From contig CAVYIF010000021.1 of the NCBI GenBank assembly GCA_963768585.1, forward strand, positions 220,331-284,330: DNA of 64,000 nucleotides, given 5' to 3'. A program made the translations under genes and the position numbers. The first letter of the stretch is position 1, and each line of letters starts with the position of its first letter. The notes under the pieces were generated by a model, which saw only the letters and a program-made list of their open reading frames with translations, made no database searches and was not told where the DNA came from. The DNA comes from CAVUNY01 sp963768585. Lineage in GTDB: Bacteria; Chloroflexota; Anaerolineae; Anaerolineales; Anaerolineaceae. This document shows, one piece after another, positions 36,083 to 44,343 of the stretch.

Positions 36083-36141
36083 CATGATGCTACTTAAAAA
36101 TGAAAAAAATCTAGTTCTACGAATTGAAGGGTATTTCAGCA

Positions 36142-36147
36142 TATAAT
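36142..36147 (+). promoter_or_regulatory. -10 box before trmI
   Basis: TATAAT at 36142-36147, 28 bases before the chosen TTG start. No good -35 was found. It supports the internal start over the open frame from 36124. Confidence 0.45.
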
Positions 36148-36174
36148 GAAGAGAAAAGCATTTGGAGAAATCTA

Positions 36175-37035
36175 TTGACCTGGAATTTACATGGAACACA
36201 CGCTCAGGAAGGCGACCTTGCCCAACTGGTCGGTCTGAAACACAAGCATTTCATTATCACTCTGGTCGCCGGAGGGGCGCTTCATACCCACCGAGGGATC
36301 GTAAACCATGACGATCTGATTGGGAAACCATGGGGCAGTCAGGTACACAGCCATATGGGAAGCCCATTTTTCTTATTTCAACCTGCCCTGGGCGATCTTT
36401 TACGCAGCTTGCCGCGAAATACCCAGATTTTATACCCAAAGGAAATCGGTTATATTCTGGTGAATATGGGGATCGGCCCCGGCACCCGGGTTCTGGAAGC
36501 AGGCACAGGTTCCGGGTCATTAACCAGCGCTTTGGCTTATTCTGTGGGCACCACCGGGCAGGTAATCACTTATGAAGCCCGTCAGGAAATGCAAAATGTG
36601 GCCCGAAAAAACCTAAATCGCCTGGGATTGTTGGAGAGGGTCACATTTAAATTAGGCAACATCGAAGATGGCTTTGAAGAAACCGGAGTCGACGCCCTGT
36701 TTCTCGATGTCCCCAACCCTTATGACTACATTTCACAAGTAAGAGCAGCGCTTAAATTAGGTGGTTTCTTTGGCAGCATCCTGCCCACCACGAACCAGGT
36801 AAGCAACTTAATCCGTGAACTACGCCGGAATACGTTTGCCTTTATCGAGGTTTTGGAGATCATCATGCGCTTCTATAAACCTGAACCTGAACGTTTGCGG
36901 CCTACCGATCGGATGATTGCCCATACCGGATTTTTAATCTTTGCCAGGCCGGTACTTGCGGCGCCCAAACCAGATGCCGGTGCGGATGATGAGTCCAATT
37001 TATTACAGGAATTACAGAGTGAAGGGGAGATGTGA
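36175..37035 (+). CDS. trmI: tRNA (adenine-58-N1)-methyltransferase TrmI
   Basis: SAM-dependent methyltransferase that makes m1A58 in the T-loop of tRNA, common in thermophile lineages and actinobacteria. A small N-terminal beta domain is followed by QILYPKEIGYILVNMGIG and the SAM motif VLEAGTGSGSLTSALA. DALFLDVPNPYDYI corresponds to motif IV, and the C-terminus RPTDRMIAHTGFLIFARP is family-typical. The TTG at 36175 is chosen because GGAGAAA lies 9 bases before it and a TATAAT lies at 36142; the open frame continues upstream to 36124. The stop overlaps the next start (GTGA). Confidence 0.92.
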   Translation: MTWNLHGTHAQEGDLAQLVGLKHKHFIITLVAGGALHTHRGIVNHDDLIGKPWGSQVHSHMGSPFFLFQPALGDLLRSLPRNTQILYPKEIGYILVNMGIGPGTRVLEAGTGSGSLTSALAYSVGTTGQVITYEARQEMQNVARKNLNRLGLLERVTFKLGNIEDGFEETGVDALFLDVPNPYDYISQVRAALKLGGFFGSILPTTNQVSNLIRELRRNTFAFIEVLEIIMRFYKPEPERLRPTDRMIAHTGFLIFARPVLAAPKPDAGADDESNLLQELQSEGEM

Positions 37036-37634
37036 ACGGAAATAAAATCTGTGGCAGTGAGATCACTATCGATACTATTTGCCAGTGCTTATTGAGTAGA
37101 AATCCTGCACGTCCATTGATCACTGAAAACCACTATCGTGCCGCTGCCGTTTTGATTCCTTTAGTCTGTGATCAGAACAAATGGCATCTGTTGTATACCC
37201 GCCGGACCGATCTGGTTCAAAATCATAAAGGACAGGTATCTTTCCCAGGTGGCGCCGTAGAAGAACTTGATAGCAGCCGCGAGCAAACTGCTTTACGCGA
37301 AGTTTATGAAGAAATTGGCGTGCAGGCAGATGAAATTCAGATTTTAGGGCGCTTACCTGATATGCTGACGATTACGGGATATTTGATTACGCCGGTGGTT
37401 GGCCATATGAATTGGCCATTGAAATTGCATTTATCTCAAGAAGAAGTTTCTCGGGCATTTATTGTGCCGCTGGATTGGTTGGCCAACAGCACCAATCATA
37501 CCGAAACGAATTTGATTTTACCCGATGGACGCCGTCGCGAAAATATAATACATTTTGACCCTTTTGACGGCGAAAAAATTTGGGGTGCGACAGCCAGGTT
37601 GACCCTTAATTTTTTGCAGACAATATTTTCATGA
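37032..37634 (+). CDS. Nudix hydrolase (CoA pyrophosphatase-like)
   Basis: Hydrolyses a nucleoside-diphosphate-linked substrate; 200 residues. The Nudix box GX5EX7REUXEEXGU reads FPGGAVEELDSSREQTA followed directly by LREVYEEIGV. The preceding HLLYTRRTDLVQNHKGQVSFPGG is typical of the NudL/CoA-diphosphatase branch, where the LLTxRSxxLxxHxGQVxFPGG motif occurs; the match is close but not exact. The GTG start at 37032 overlaps the trmI stop by 4 bases. A strong hairpin follows the stop. Confidence 0.9.
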   Translation: MNGNKICGSEITIDTICQCLLSRNPARPLITENHYRAAAVLIPLVCDQNKWHLLYTRRTDLVQNHKGQVSFPGGAVEELDSSREQTALREVYEEIGVQADEIQILGRLPDMLTITGYLITPVVGHMNWPLKLHLSQEEVSRAFIVPLDWLANSTNHTETNLILPDGRRRENIIHFDPFDGEKIWGATARLTLNFLQTIFS

Positions 37635-37635
37635 A

Positions 37636-37667
37636 AAAAGTGCGGGCACAACTGTGCCCGCACTTTT
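37636..37667. terminator. Bidirectional terminator between Nudix gene and rplY
   Basis: AAAAGTGCGGGCAC and GTGCCCGCACTTTT form a 14-bp perfect stem with the loop AACT. The A-run and T-run let it act on both strands. Confidence 0.85.
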
Positions 37668-37692
37668 ACTATGAAGATCGAAACCGGGTTGG

Positions 37693-38352
37693 CTACTCTT
37701 CGTCTTCTTCCTCGTCTTCTTTCTTTCCCTTCTCGATGACTTCTGGCTCATCCACACCACCGGCAACTTCTTCCAACTCTTCTTCTTCTTCCTCTTCGGA
37801 AGTTCCAGCAGTTATAATCACCAGCATTTCGTCTGGATCGCTCAAAATATCGACTTCTTCTGTAATTTTGAGGTCGCGCACATACAATCCATCTCCGATC
37901 TTGGTCAGGCTGGATAAATCGATCACATACCGCTCAGGCAAGAATTGAGGGAGACTTTCCACTTCTAACTGATCTAAACCGGTTACGGCTACGCCGTTCA
38001 AGTCTCTGACCGCCGGTGATAAACCCGTAAGCTCAATACTCACATAGGCACGGATTTTCTCAGTAAGTGAAACCACCTGAAAATCGAGGTGCTTGAGGGT
38101 GCCTCGAATAAAATCACGCTGCTTTTCACGGATTAACGAGGCATGTTCGGTTCCTTCCAGGTCAAGATAGACCAGGCTGGATCTGCTCAAACCCGCCAGC
38201 GCCTGCGTAGAAGTATGTAAATCGAGAGAAATGGGGGTAGGATCGATATGATGTCCGTACATAATCCCAGGTAATAAACCCTGACGGCGTAAAGCGCCAA
38301 CTTTCTTTCCTGTAACAGTCCGTCGTGTAGCTTGAAGAACAACCTTGTCCAT
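37693..38352 (-). CDS. rplY: Ribosomal protein bL25 (Ctc/TL5 form)
   Basis: Binds 5S rRNA in the large subunit. 219 residues: the L25 beta-barrel at about 1-90 (LQATRRTVTGKKVGALRRQG, RDFIRGTLKHLDF), then the TL5 C-terminal domain at about 95-185 (VSIELTGLSPAVRDLNGV, DLSSLTKIGDGLYVRDLK). The last 35 residues are an almost purely acidic tail rich in Glu. The long acidic tail is a low-complexity extension seen in some Ctc proteins. ATG at 38350-38352. On the minus strand it follows the repetitive membrane protein gene. Confidence 0.95.
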   Translation of the reverse strand: MDKVVLQATRRTVTGKKVGALRRQGLLPGIMYGHHIDPTPISLDLHTSTQALAGLSRSSLVYLDLEGTEHASLIREKQRDFIRGTLKHLDFQVVSLTEKIRAYVSIELTGLSPAVRDLNGVAVTGLDQLEVESLPQFLPERYVIDLSSLTKIGDGLYVRDLKITEEVDILSDPDEMLVIITAGTSEEEEEEELEEVAGGVDEPEVIEKGKKEDEEEDEE

Positions 38353-38437
38353 TGTGTTTCATCCTTTGAGCGCCTCTCACCTCACATTTCTTGAGGTTAC
38401 CTTCGCTCGTTTCTAAAAATTCGGCTTACGCCGTGAA

Positions 38438-38971
38438 TCAACGTTTTAATAAACGAAATACACTCAAAACCAATCCAATCGAAATACCTGTCGCCAGCCC
38501 AAATAAGGCCACTGAACGCTGATCAACGATCGTTTCAACCGGGGCGTGGTTCTGTCCCGCCAGGAAAATGACCGATTGAATGTGCCCGCCGGTAACATTA
38601 CGGGTAACAACCAGGCCGGTGCGGTGATTGTTCAATGCTACGGATTGGCCAATCATAACCCCTACATTGCCCTGGATATTCGCTTCAGAGGCGCTGCATA
38701 CACCCAGACTGCCGTTGGTCGCGCTGATGTTCGTTCCTTGAACGATCCCAGTGCCACTATTGGCAATCGCAACCGTTTCGCCATTAACCTGACGCACGCC
38801 GCTGTTACGAATGGTAACAGTATTGGCTGTCACGTTATTCGCACTGCTCTGGTTTAACTGAACAACATCGGCCTGTACCTGATCAATCGCGACCTTATTT
38901 TTTCTCACCGCACTTTGCGCAGGGTCGTTCAACTCCAGTTCAGATTTAGGAAGGTTCATATCATCAGTCAT
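38438..38971 (-). CDS. Repeat-rich protein with C-terminal membrane anchor, unknown
   Basis: A 177-residue protein. After an acidic N-terminus (MTDDMNLPKSELELND) come short imperfect repeats of valine, asparagine and glycine (ANTVTIRNSGVRQV, GETVAIANSGTGIV, GTNISATNGSLGV, EANIQGNVGVMIG, RNVTGGHIQS). Their spacing suits a parallel beta-solenoid. The end, VALFGLATGISIGLVLSVFRLLKR, is a single membrane segment with positive residues after it, so most of the protein would sit on the outer side or be tail-anchored. ATG 38969-38971 is preceded by CAGGAGAAAAAA; the frame continues upstream. No family recognised. Confidence 0.75.
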   Translation of the reverse strand: MTDDMNLPKSELELNDPAQSAVRKNKVAIDQVQADVVQLNQSSANNVTANTVTIRNSGVRQVNGETVAIANSGTGIVQGTNISATNGSLGVCSASEANIQGNVGVMIGQSVALNNHRTGLVVTRNVTGGHIQSVIFLAGQNHAPVETIVDQRSVALFGLATGISIGLVLSVFRLLKR

Positions 38972-39090
38972 TTTTTTCTCCTGGTCTGGGGACCATTCCT
39001 TTACCAAGCGACTTCTGATTTTATCTGCCTTGGATCGTTTCGTCAAGGAAAAATTTTACAAGATCGCTTCACAAACAGCCTGATTAAACA

Positions 39091-39126
39091 GAAATGCCAT
39101 TTTGAGGACATCACAAAATGGCATTT
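39091..39126. terminator. Terminator after the SPFH gene
   Basis: GAAATGCCATTTTG (39091-39104) and CAAAATGGCATTTC (39113-39126) form a perfect 14-bp stem. It lies downstream of the SPFH gene (minus strand). Confidence 0.7.
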
Positions 39127-39153
39127 CGATTGTCAGGAACAGGTGCTAGATGA

Positions 39154-40312
39154 TTATGGGGCCGGCTGCGGTTCAGTATTTGTAGTCGGCGTCACCGGTA
39201 CGGTTGGCAGGATATTATTGCCAAACACCAGGTTGGGCATCACGCCTTCCGGAGTGAATACGATTTTGTCGGTGGTTTTGAGGGCCGAAGCATTGGCCAA
39301 CGCCATCTGAAGATCCAAATAACCCTGGTTGAGACGGTAAATTTCTGCTAATGCAGTTTCTTGTGCCAGATCGGCTTTGGCTTTTTCTAAGGCAGCGGCA
39401 GCCTGGGCCTTATTGATTTCAAAATCTTTTTGAGCTGAAACAAGATCATTGGCTTTTTGAGCTTCAATCACTGCCAGTTGGGCGCGTAATTTTTCTTCAT
39501 TCAATGTAGCCAGGATGGTTTGCTGCTTGGTTTCTTCCTGAAAGCGCGACTGTTCAACCCGGATCTCAGCCTCTTGCTTGGCTTGTTCGGCGAGCCCTTC
39601 GGCGGTTGCTTTCAGGCGATCCTGGTCGGCCTTTTCTGTTTCGAGGCGGCTCTTGGTGATCTGGTCAAGCAGCGATTGGACTTCAGGTGACAGCACCACA
39701 TTTGGTACGGTAACATTTGCGACTGAAAGGCCGTAGGTAGTGGTTAACCCATTTAGTTCACCATCGATGCAGGTTCTTAAGGCATCCCGTTCTGAACCAA
39801 TCACCAAATCTTTGAAGGGGCGATCGCCGACACAGACCTTGATGGCTTGCAGGGATAGATCACTGATCACTTTCTGCAGCGCATTGTTATCGGTATAAAC
39901 TGCGCGATATTTCGTCCACAAGCGTTTTGACCAGCTCAATATCGGTCTCTCCAGGGCGAAAAACGCTCCCGGTGACCGTCACGCCAATGCGCTGGTTATC
40001 TGCGGTCAGCACTTCCGTGTCTTCGACTGAGAATTGATATGCCTGGGTTGAATAGGTATCCATACTGACAAACAGACCAAAATCCGAATATATGCCAGGG
40101 GATACGACATCTTTGATGCGCCCTCCGCTGAGCTGCACTCCGACCTCATCGGGGTTTACCCTGATAAAGAAATAAAAATGGGGTGTTAAAAACACGGTTG
40201 CCACTCCCAATACGACAATTACAACCACCAAAATGATCAGTGCTCGTCTCACACCAGCCTCCAGGTTTATATTAAAGTTTGAGTCACCACGGTTTGTTCC
40301 ACGAAACGACAT
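39154..40312 (-). CDS. SPFH/prohibitin-like membrane protein, one-base frameshift
   Basis: Membrane-anchored scaffold of the stomatin/prohibitin/flotillin class. The first frame (from 40312) has a membrane helix at residues about 24-48 and the start of the SPFH domain (YFFIRVNPDEVGVQLSGG). The second frame carries the rest of SPFH (YRAVYTDNNALQKVISDLS), then a long Ala/Glu/Lys/Gln-rich coiled coil and a Pro/Thr tail. They join at the TTTT run 39925-39928 (AAAA on the coding strand). Removing one base gives 385 residues and the natural reading ELVKRLWTKYRAVY. The break is probably sequence error. Two cysteines (VCVG, RTCIDGE) flank a small insert in the domain. Function in lipid-domain organisation is by family only. 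Confidence 0.85.
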
Positions 40313-40410
40313 TTGCTTTTCTCCTCTTTAGGTATACGCATTAAATCTGAATAAGTTGTGGATGCATTATAAGGGATGACAGGTCATTTTAGGCTGTAAC
40401 TTATGAAAAT

Positions 40411-41535
40411 TTAAGGAAAACTTACAAAACTGAACAATGTTCCGGGATATTGATCGGTTACCAGGAGAAAACCGCGCTCATTTAGCAGCGCCAGGCCTTC
40501 CCAATTGCGTGCAGTATCGTCTGGCAGCAGTTGGAGATAGATTGGCGGGCGATCAGCAAGCTTGATTTGTTTTTCATCCCATTGCAATTGAACCAGACGT
40601 TCCACGATCTTTGACTTGTCCTGGGCAGGTGGCGTACCATATTTTTGTTTCAAGGGGTCAACCGATGGAGCGATTTTCGTATCGCCCGGAAAAAAATAAT
40701 TGATTACCCAGAACCGGCCCTGTTTGTCCGCCAGGGTTGCATCAGTAATTCGGTATTCAAGGTTCGGTAATAGAACCACTCCCTGTGGATCGAGAAGCAG
40801 ATCAAACAGGTGCGCAACGGGGGTGGGGTTAATTTGAGCGCCATTGGCTTCATAAAAGGTGATGAGTTGCTGGTTTACCAGTGTGAGCGCTTCTTCGCTG
40901 AAATTCGAGATCGGTGCCTGGGCGGAAATATCCTCCAATTTGCCTGTATCGATATGAATTTCAGAATGATCCTCATTAAACGCACCTGCCAGTAATATTC
41001 CGACCATCCCTCCGATTTGGTGGGTTTCGATAGTGAAGTAGATTCGCTCCCCAGAGACAAGAACCGATTCATATCCTTCATATCCAGAAAGTTTCTGTTT
41101 TAACCCAGGGGCATAAATTGGGATCAAGCGAGGGTTCAGTGGAGTATTATTTTTTCCATCCAAATATGCGAGAATATCGCTCTTTGATAAAGCGAATATC
41201 GCGCCATCACTATCGGCGGCAGTCGAAAGCGTAAACCGTTCTGGATATTGAGGGAGCAGTAAAAGCGTTTCGCGATCCCAGGCAAGCCCAGATAGTTCTG
41301 CCTCGGGGTGATCGATCGGGCCTGCTAATGGAATTAATTGGACCGGCGATTCCGCAAGGGGTGAAGTCCCCAGAGTCGGAAGAACTGCAGAAGTTTGGGT
41401 AGGCGCAATCGGAGCCGGCGGGGATATTTGACCGGTCTGACAGGCAGCAAATCCAAGGGCCAGCAATCCAAGAATGCTGCATTGGCGTGCTTTCAGTAAT
41501 AAATTACAGGGTGGTTTAAATTTCTGGGATCGCAT
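40411..41535 (-). CDS. Predicted lipoprotein, phytase-like esterase (beta-propeller-like) domain
   Basis: A 374-residue exported protein. The N-terminus is positive, then LLALGFAAC gives a possible lipobox with Cys near residue 32. A Pro/Thr-rich linker (PPAPIAPTQTSAVLPT) follows. The domain begins HPEAELSGLAWDRETLLLLPQYP and ends ARNWEGLALLNERGFLLVTDQYPGT, a pattern (xELSGLAWD ... NWEGLAxL) seen in esterase-like/phytase-like propellers (PF13449 type). Assignment is by pattern only. The ATG is at 41533-41535; a later start is possible. Lgt and LspA needed for its processing are in the window. Confidence 0.75.
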   Translation of the reverse strand: MRSQKFKPPCNLLLKARQCSILGLLALGFAACQTGQISPPAPIAPTQTSAVLPTLGTSPLAESPVQLIPLAGPIDHPEAELSGLAWDRETLLLLPQYPERFTLSTAADSDGAIFALSKSDILAYLDGKNNTPLNPRLIPIYAPGLKQKLSGYEGYESVLVSGERIYFTIETHQIGGMVGILLAGAFNEDHSEIHIDTGKLEDISAQAPISNFSEEALTLVNQQLITFYEANGAQINPTPVAHLFDLLLDPQGVVLLPNLEYRITDATLADKQGRFWVINYFFPGDTKIAPSVDPLKQKYGTPPAQDKSKIVERLVQLQWDEKQIKLADRPPIYLQLLPDDTARNWEGLALLNERGFLLVTDQYPGTLFSFVSFP

Positions 41536-41610
41536 GGATCAATTATAGATGCCGGCGGGCAACAAGTGGCAGAAGATACGTGATCTAAAGGTTTAGTTAT
41601 TCCAATTTAT

Positions 41611-41639
41611 TTGCTGATTCTAACCTATAGATATATAAT
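41611..41639 (+). promoter_or_regulatory. Promoter of the MsmX/UgpC-like ATPase gene
   Basis: TTGCTG at 41611-41616 and TATAAT at 41634-41639, spacer 17 bases, 36 bases before the ATG. Confidence 0.75.
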
Positions 41640-41674
41640 TTACTCACTATATTCTTTCCGGAAGGAGGTTTTGC

Positions 41675-42787
41675 ATGTCCAGTGTAACGTACGATCATGT
41701 GTTCAAGAAATTTGGAGATTTTACCGCTCTGAATGACCTTGACATCCATATTGCCGACAAGGAATTCCTGGTGCTGGTAGGTCCTTCGGGCTGCGGTAAG
41801 ACGACCGCGCTGCGCTGTCTGGCCGGGTTGGAAGAAGTATCCGGCGGTGACGTGAAGATTGGAGATCAGGTGGTCAATGATGTCGCCCCCAAAGACCGCG
41901 ATATCGCCATGGTGTTCCAATCCTACGCATTGTATCCGCATATGACCGTGTTTGATAATATGGCTTTTGGACTGAAGCTGCGCAAGGTGCCTAAAGGGGA
42001 TATCAAGCGCCGGGTTGAGGAAGCTGCGGGTATATTGGGCATTGAGCATCTGCTCAAACGCAAACCTCGCGAGCTTTCCGGCGGTCAGCGCCAGCGTGTG
42101 GCGGTGGGGCGGGCCATCGTGCGTGAGCCGAAGGTTTTCCTCTTCGACGAACCTTTGTCCAACCTGGATGCCAAACTGCGCGTCCAAACGCGGGCAGAAA
42201 TCAGCAAGCTGCACCAGCGCCTGCAGACCACCTTTATCTATGTGACCCACGATCAGACCGAAGCCATGACCATGGCCACCCGGATTGCGGTCATGAATAA
42301 AGGCCTGCTGCAGCAGCTCGATTCGCCGCAAAATTTGTACGATCACCCGGCCAACCTGTTCGTCGCCGGGTTCATCGGTTCGCCAGCCATGAATTTCTTC
42401 CCGGCGAAGGTCAATAAAGACGGCAGCGACCTGATTATCGATGCTGAAGCCTTCAAGGTTAAGATCCCTGAGAACCGCGTCAGCACCTATGCCGGCTTCG
42501 CCGGCAAAGAGGTTATTTTTGGCATCCGTCCTGAAAACATCCACAATCCGTTGTTCGCACCATCTGGCATCACTGCGGCAACGGTAGACTGCAAGGTGGA
42601 TGTGACCGAGCTGATGGGCAATGAAATCTTGCTCTACATGCTGGCAGGGACAAACTCATTTGTGGCCCGTGTGGATCCGCGTTCTCGCTACCAGATGGGT
42701 GAACAGGTGCAGCTGGTCTTTAACATGGATAACTTCCATATCTTCGATCCATCTGTAGATAAAGAAAATCCGGTTGCCGTGCGCTAA
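41675..42787 (+). CDS. ugpC: Sugar ABC transporter ATP-binding protein (UgpC/MsmX type)
   Basis: ATPase that powers carbohydrate importers, 370 residues. Walker A GPSGCGKTTALRC is near residue 38, signature ELSGGQRQRVAVGRAIV near 134, Walker B VFLFDEPLSNLDAKLR near 155 and H-loop TFIYVTHDQTEAMT near 188. The C-terminal about 130 residues form the MalK-like regulatory domain (VIFGIRPENIHNP). No permease or binding protein lies beside it, so it may serve several sugar importers encoded elsewhere, as MsmX does. ATG 41675 follows GGAAGGAGG. It has its own promoter and terminator. Confidence 0.94.
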   Translation: MSSVTYDHVFKKFGDFTALNDLDIHIADKEFLVLVGPSGCGKTTALRCLAGLEEVSGGDVKIGDQVVNDVAPKDRDIAMVFQSYALYPHMTVFDNMAFGLKLRKVPKGDIKRRVEEAAGILGIEHLLKRKPRELSGGQRQRVAVGRAIVREPKVFLFDEPLSNLDAKLRVQTRAEISKLHQRLQTTFIYVTHDQTEAMTMATRIAVMNKGLLQQLDSPQNLYDHPANLFVAGFIGSPAMNFFPAKVNKDGSDLIIDAEAFKVKIPENRVSTYAGFAGKEVIFGIRPENIHNPLFAPSGITAATVDCKVDVTELMGNEILLYMLAGTNSFVARVDPRSRYQMGEQVQLVFNMDNFHIFDPSVDKENPVAVR

Positions 42788-42820
42788 CCCTTTTCTAGAA
42801 GGGAAAAATTAAGATATACT

Positions 42821-42857
42821 TTGTAGCGCAAGCGATTGCTTGCGCTACAATCTTTTT
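42821..42857 (+). terminator. Rho-independent terminator after the ATPase gene
   Basis: TTGTAGCGCAAGC and GCTTGCGCTACAA form a perfect 13-bp stem around GATT, followed by TCTTTTT. Confidence 0.9.
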
Positions 42858-42874
42858 AACGAGGGAAGGTTATT

Positions 42875-43621
42875 ATGATAAAGCTGGTTTTATTACGCCA
42901 CGGGGAGTCAAGTTGGAACCTGGAAAACCGGTTTACCGGTTGGACAGACGTTGATCTTTCTGACACAGGATTGGCGGAAGCTCACCAGGCTGGAAAGCTT
43001 CTCCTTGGCGGCGGCTACATTTTTGACGTGGCATTCACTTCTGTATTGAAACGGGCGATCCGCACATTGTGGATCGCAATGGATGAACTGGATCAGATGT
43101 GGATTCCGGTAATCAATGCCTGGCAGTTAAATGAACGCCACTACGGCGCTCTTCAGGGGTTGAACAAAGCTGAAACCGCTGAAAAATTTGGCCAGGAGCA
43201 GGTCCATATCTGGCGACGCAGTTACTCAACGCCGCCGCCGGCGCTCGAATTGGATGATCCGCGCCATCCGAAATTTGACCCGCGTTATGCCTCATTGACC
43301 GCGGATGAACTTCCAGCCACCGAATCTTTGGAATTAACCCTGAAACGTGTGCTGCCGTATTGGTTTGGTGAAATCGTTCCCCGCTTAAAAAGCGGTCAGC
43401 GTTTGTTGATTGCGGCCCATGGCAACAGCCTGCGTGCATTGGTCAAACATTTGGACAATATTTCCGATGAGGAAATCCCTGGTTTGAATATCCCCACGGG
43501 TATTCCATTGGTGTATGAGCTGAACGATGATCTTACCCCCATTCAACATTACTACCTGGGTGATGCTGCCCTGGCTGAAGCCAAAGCGGCCGAAGTTGCC
43601 AAGCAAGCCTTGAAGAAATAA
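42875..43621 (+). CDS. gpmA: 2,3-bisphosphoglycerate-dependent phosphoglycerate mutase
   Basis: Glycolytic enzyme interconverting 3- and 2-phosphoglycerate; 248 residues of the histidine phosphatase superfamily. The phosphorylated His is in LLRHGESSWNLENRFTGW at residue 9. NERHYGALQGLNKAETAEKF near 90 and the second catalytic His in LIAAHGNSLRALVKHL near 183 are complete. The YWFGEIVPRLKSGQ block is typical. ATG 42875 follows GAGGGAAGG. The Ala/Lys-rich tail varies in the family. Hairpins flank the gene. Confidence 0.95.
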   Translation: MIKLVLLRHGESSWNLENRFTGWTDVDLSDTGLAEAHQAGKLLLGGGYIFDVAFTSVLKRAIRTLWIAMDELDQMWIPVINAWQLNERHYGALQGLNKAETAEKFGQEQVHIWRRSYSTPPPALELDDPRHPKFDPRYASLTADELPATESLELTLKRVLPYWFGEIVPRLKSGQRLLIAAHGNSLRALVKHLDNISDEEIPGLNIPTGIPLVYELNDDLTPIQHYYLGDAALAEAKAAEVAKQALKK

Positions 43622-43627
43622 GCTTTT

Positions 43628-43674
43628 CAGGAGTGCTGTTGGTCAGGAAGCGGGCCAACAGCACTCCTGTTTTG
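43628..43674. terminator. Terminator between gpmA and the DUF1461 gene
   Basis: CAGGAGTGCTGTTGG (43628-43642) and CCAACAGCACTCCTG (43655-43669) form a 15-bp perfect stem followed by TTTTGTT. Confidence 0.8.
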
Positions 43675-43675
43675 T

Positions 43676-44343
43676 TCACCGGCGTTTCGCGAATAAATTT
43701 CCAAAATAGCCAATCAGAAAAGCGAATACGATCGTAAAGATGCCCATCCAGATGAAGGCGTCTTGCCAGAATTTCATCGGGAAAAGGCGGATCAGGGTAT
43801 CGGAAAAGAGGAATAGCCAGCTATCCCCGCTAAAAAAGATGCGGTGGAAATCGGTGAATAACGAGTTGAAACTGATCAACACAAAAATCAAAATCACCAG
43901 GATCAAGCCGATTGTCAGCCAGCCACCGCTTGATAATGCCTTCAAATAGCGTTTGAAACCTTTCAGGCGCCAGCTGATCAGACCCACGATAATAAGCGCT
44001 GCCAGCAGGATCCACCACGCCACAAACATAGACTGGATTAAACCTTAACATCCCGCATGTGGCTGAGTTCACGGTCGATATACAAAGGCGATCCATCTGG
44101 CAGCTTCTGATTGGCCAGCCACGAAATATCCTGGTCGTTGAGCAGGTAATCCATCGATATTTTGGACCACTTTAACCGCTCTTGCAGGGTAAACCCGTAG
44201 GTATCCGGTGGGAAACCAGGTGTATGGTATTCAAAATCCAGATAGAGGTAAGGGATGAGCAAGATCCGGATCGAAGTCATCAACAAGAAAAATGGGATGG
44301 CAATCGTGACCAGGAGCATGCCGGCACTGGCAAGACGTTTCAT
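43676..44343 (-). CDS. DUF1461 (TIGR01906-type) membrane protein, one-base frameshift
   Basis: Two adjacent minus-strand frames together make one protein. The first (44343 to about 44040) has a membrane helix, then FEYHTPGFPPDTYGFTLQER and RELSHMRDVKV. The second (43676-44029) has three membrane helices and FHRIFFSGDSWLFLF with LIRLFPMKFWQDAF. Both halves match the DUF1461 order as I know it. One base is missing at the AAA run 44040-44042 (TTT on the coding strand); adding it restores DVKVLIQSMFVAWW and a 222-residue protein. The start ATG at 44343 overlaps the spermidine-synthase-like stop (ATGA). Function of the family is unknown. Confidence 0.8.

Noticed and set aside
36124..36174. TTG at 36124 as the start of trmI
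   Set aside because: It lies upstream of the TATAAT at 36142 and lacks a ribosome site; TTG 36175 has one.
37631..37948. Serine-rich plus-strand frame after the Nudix gene
   Set aside because: The serine run is the antisense of the Glu-rich tail of L25.
41597..42544. 315-residue minus-strand frame opposite the UgpC-like gene
   Set aside because: The plus strand encodes all ABC ATPase motifs; the antisense has His/Arg/Gly-rich composition typical of a shadow.
42781..42857. Repeat of GCGCAAGCGATTGCTTGCGC as a possible CRISPR or integration site
   Set aside because: It is a single hairpin with a T-run, a terminator. No array, spacer set or attachment-site pair was seen anywhere in the window.
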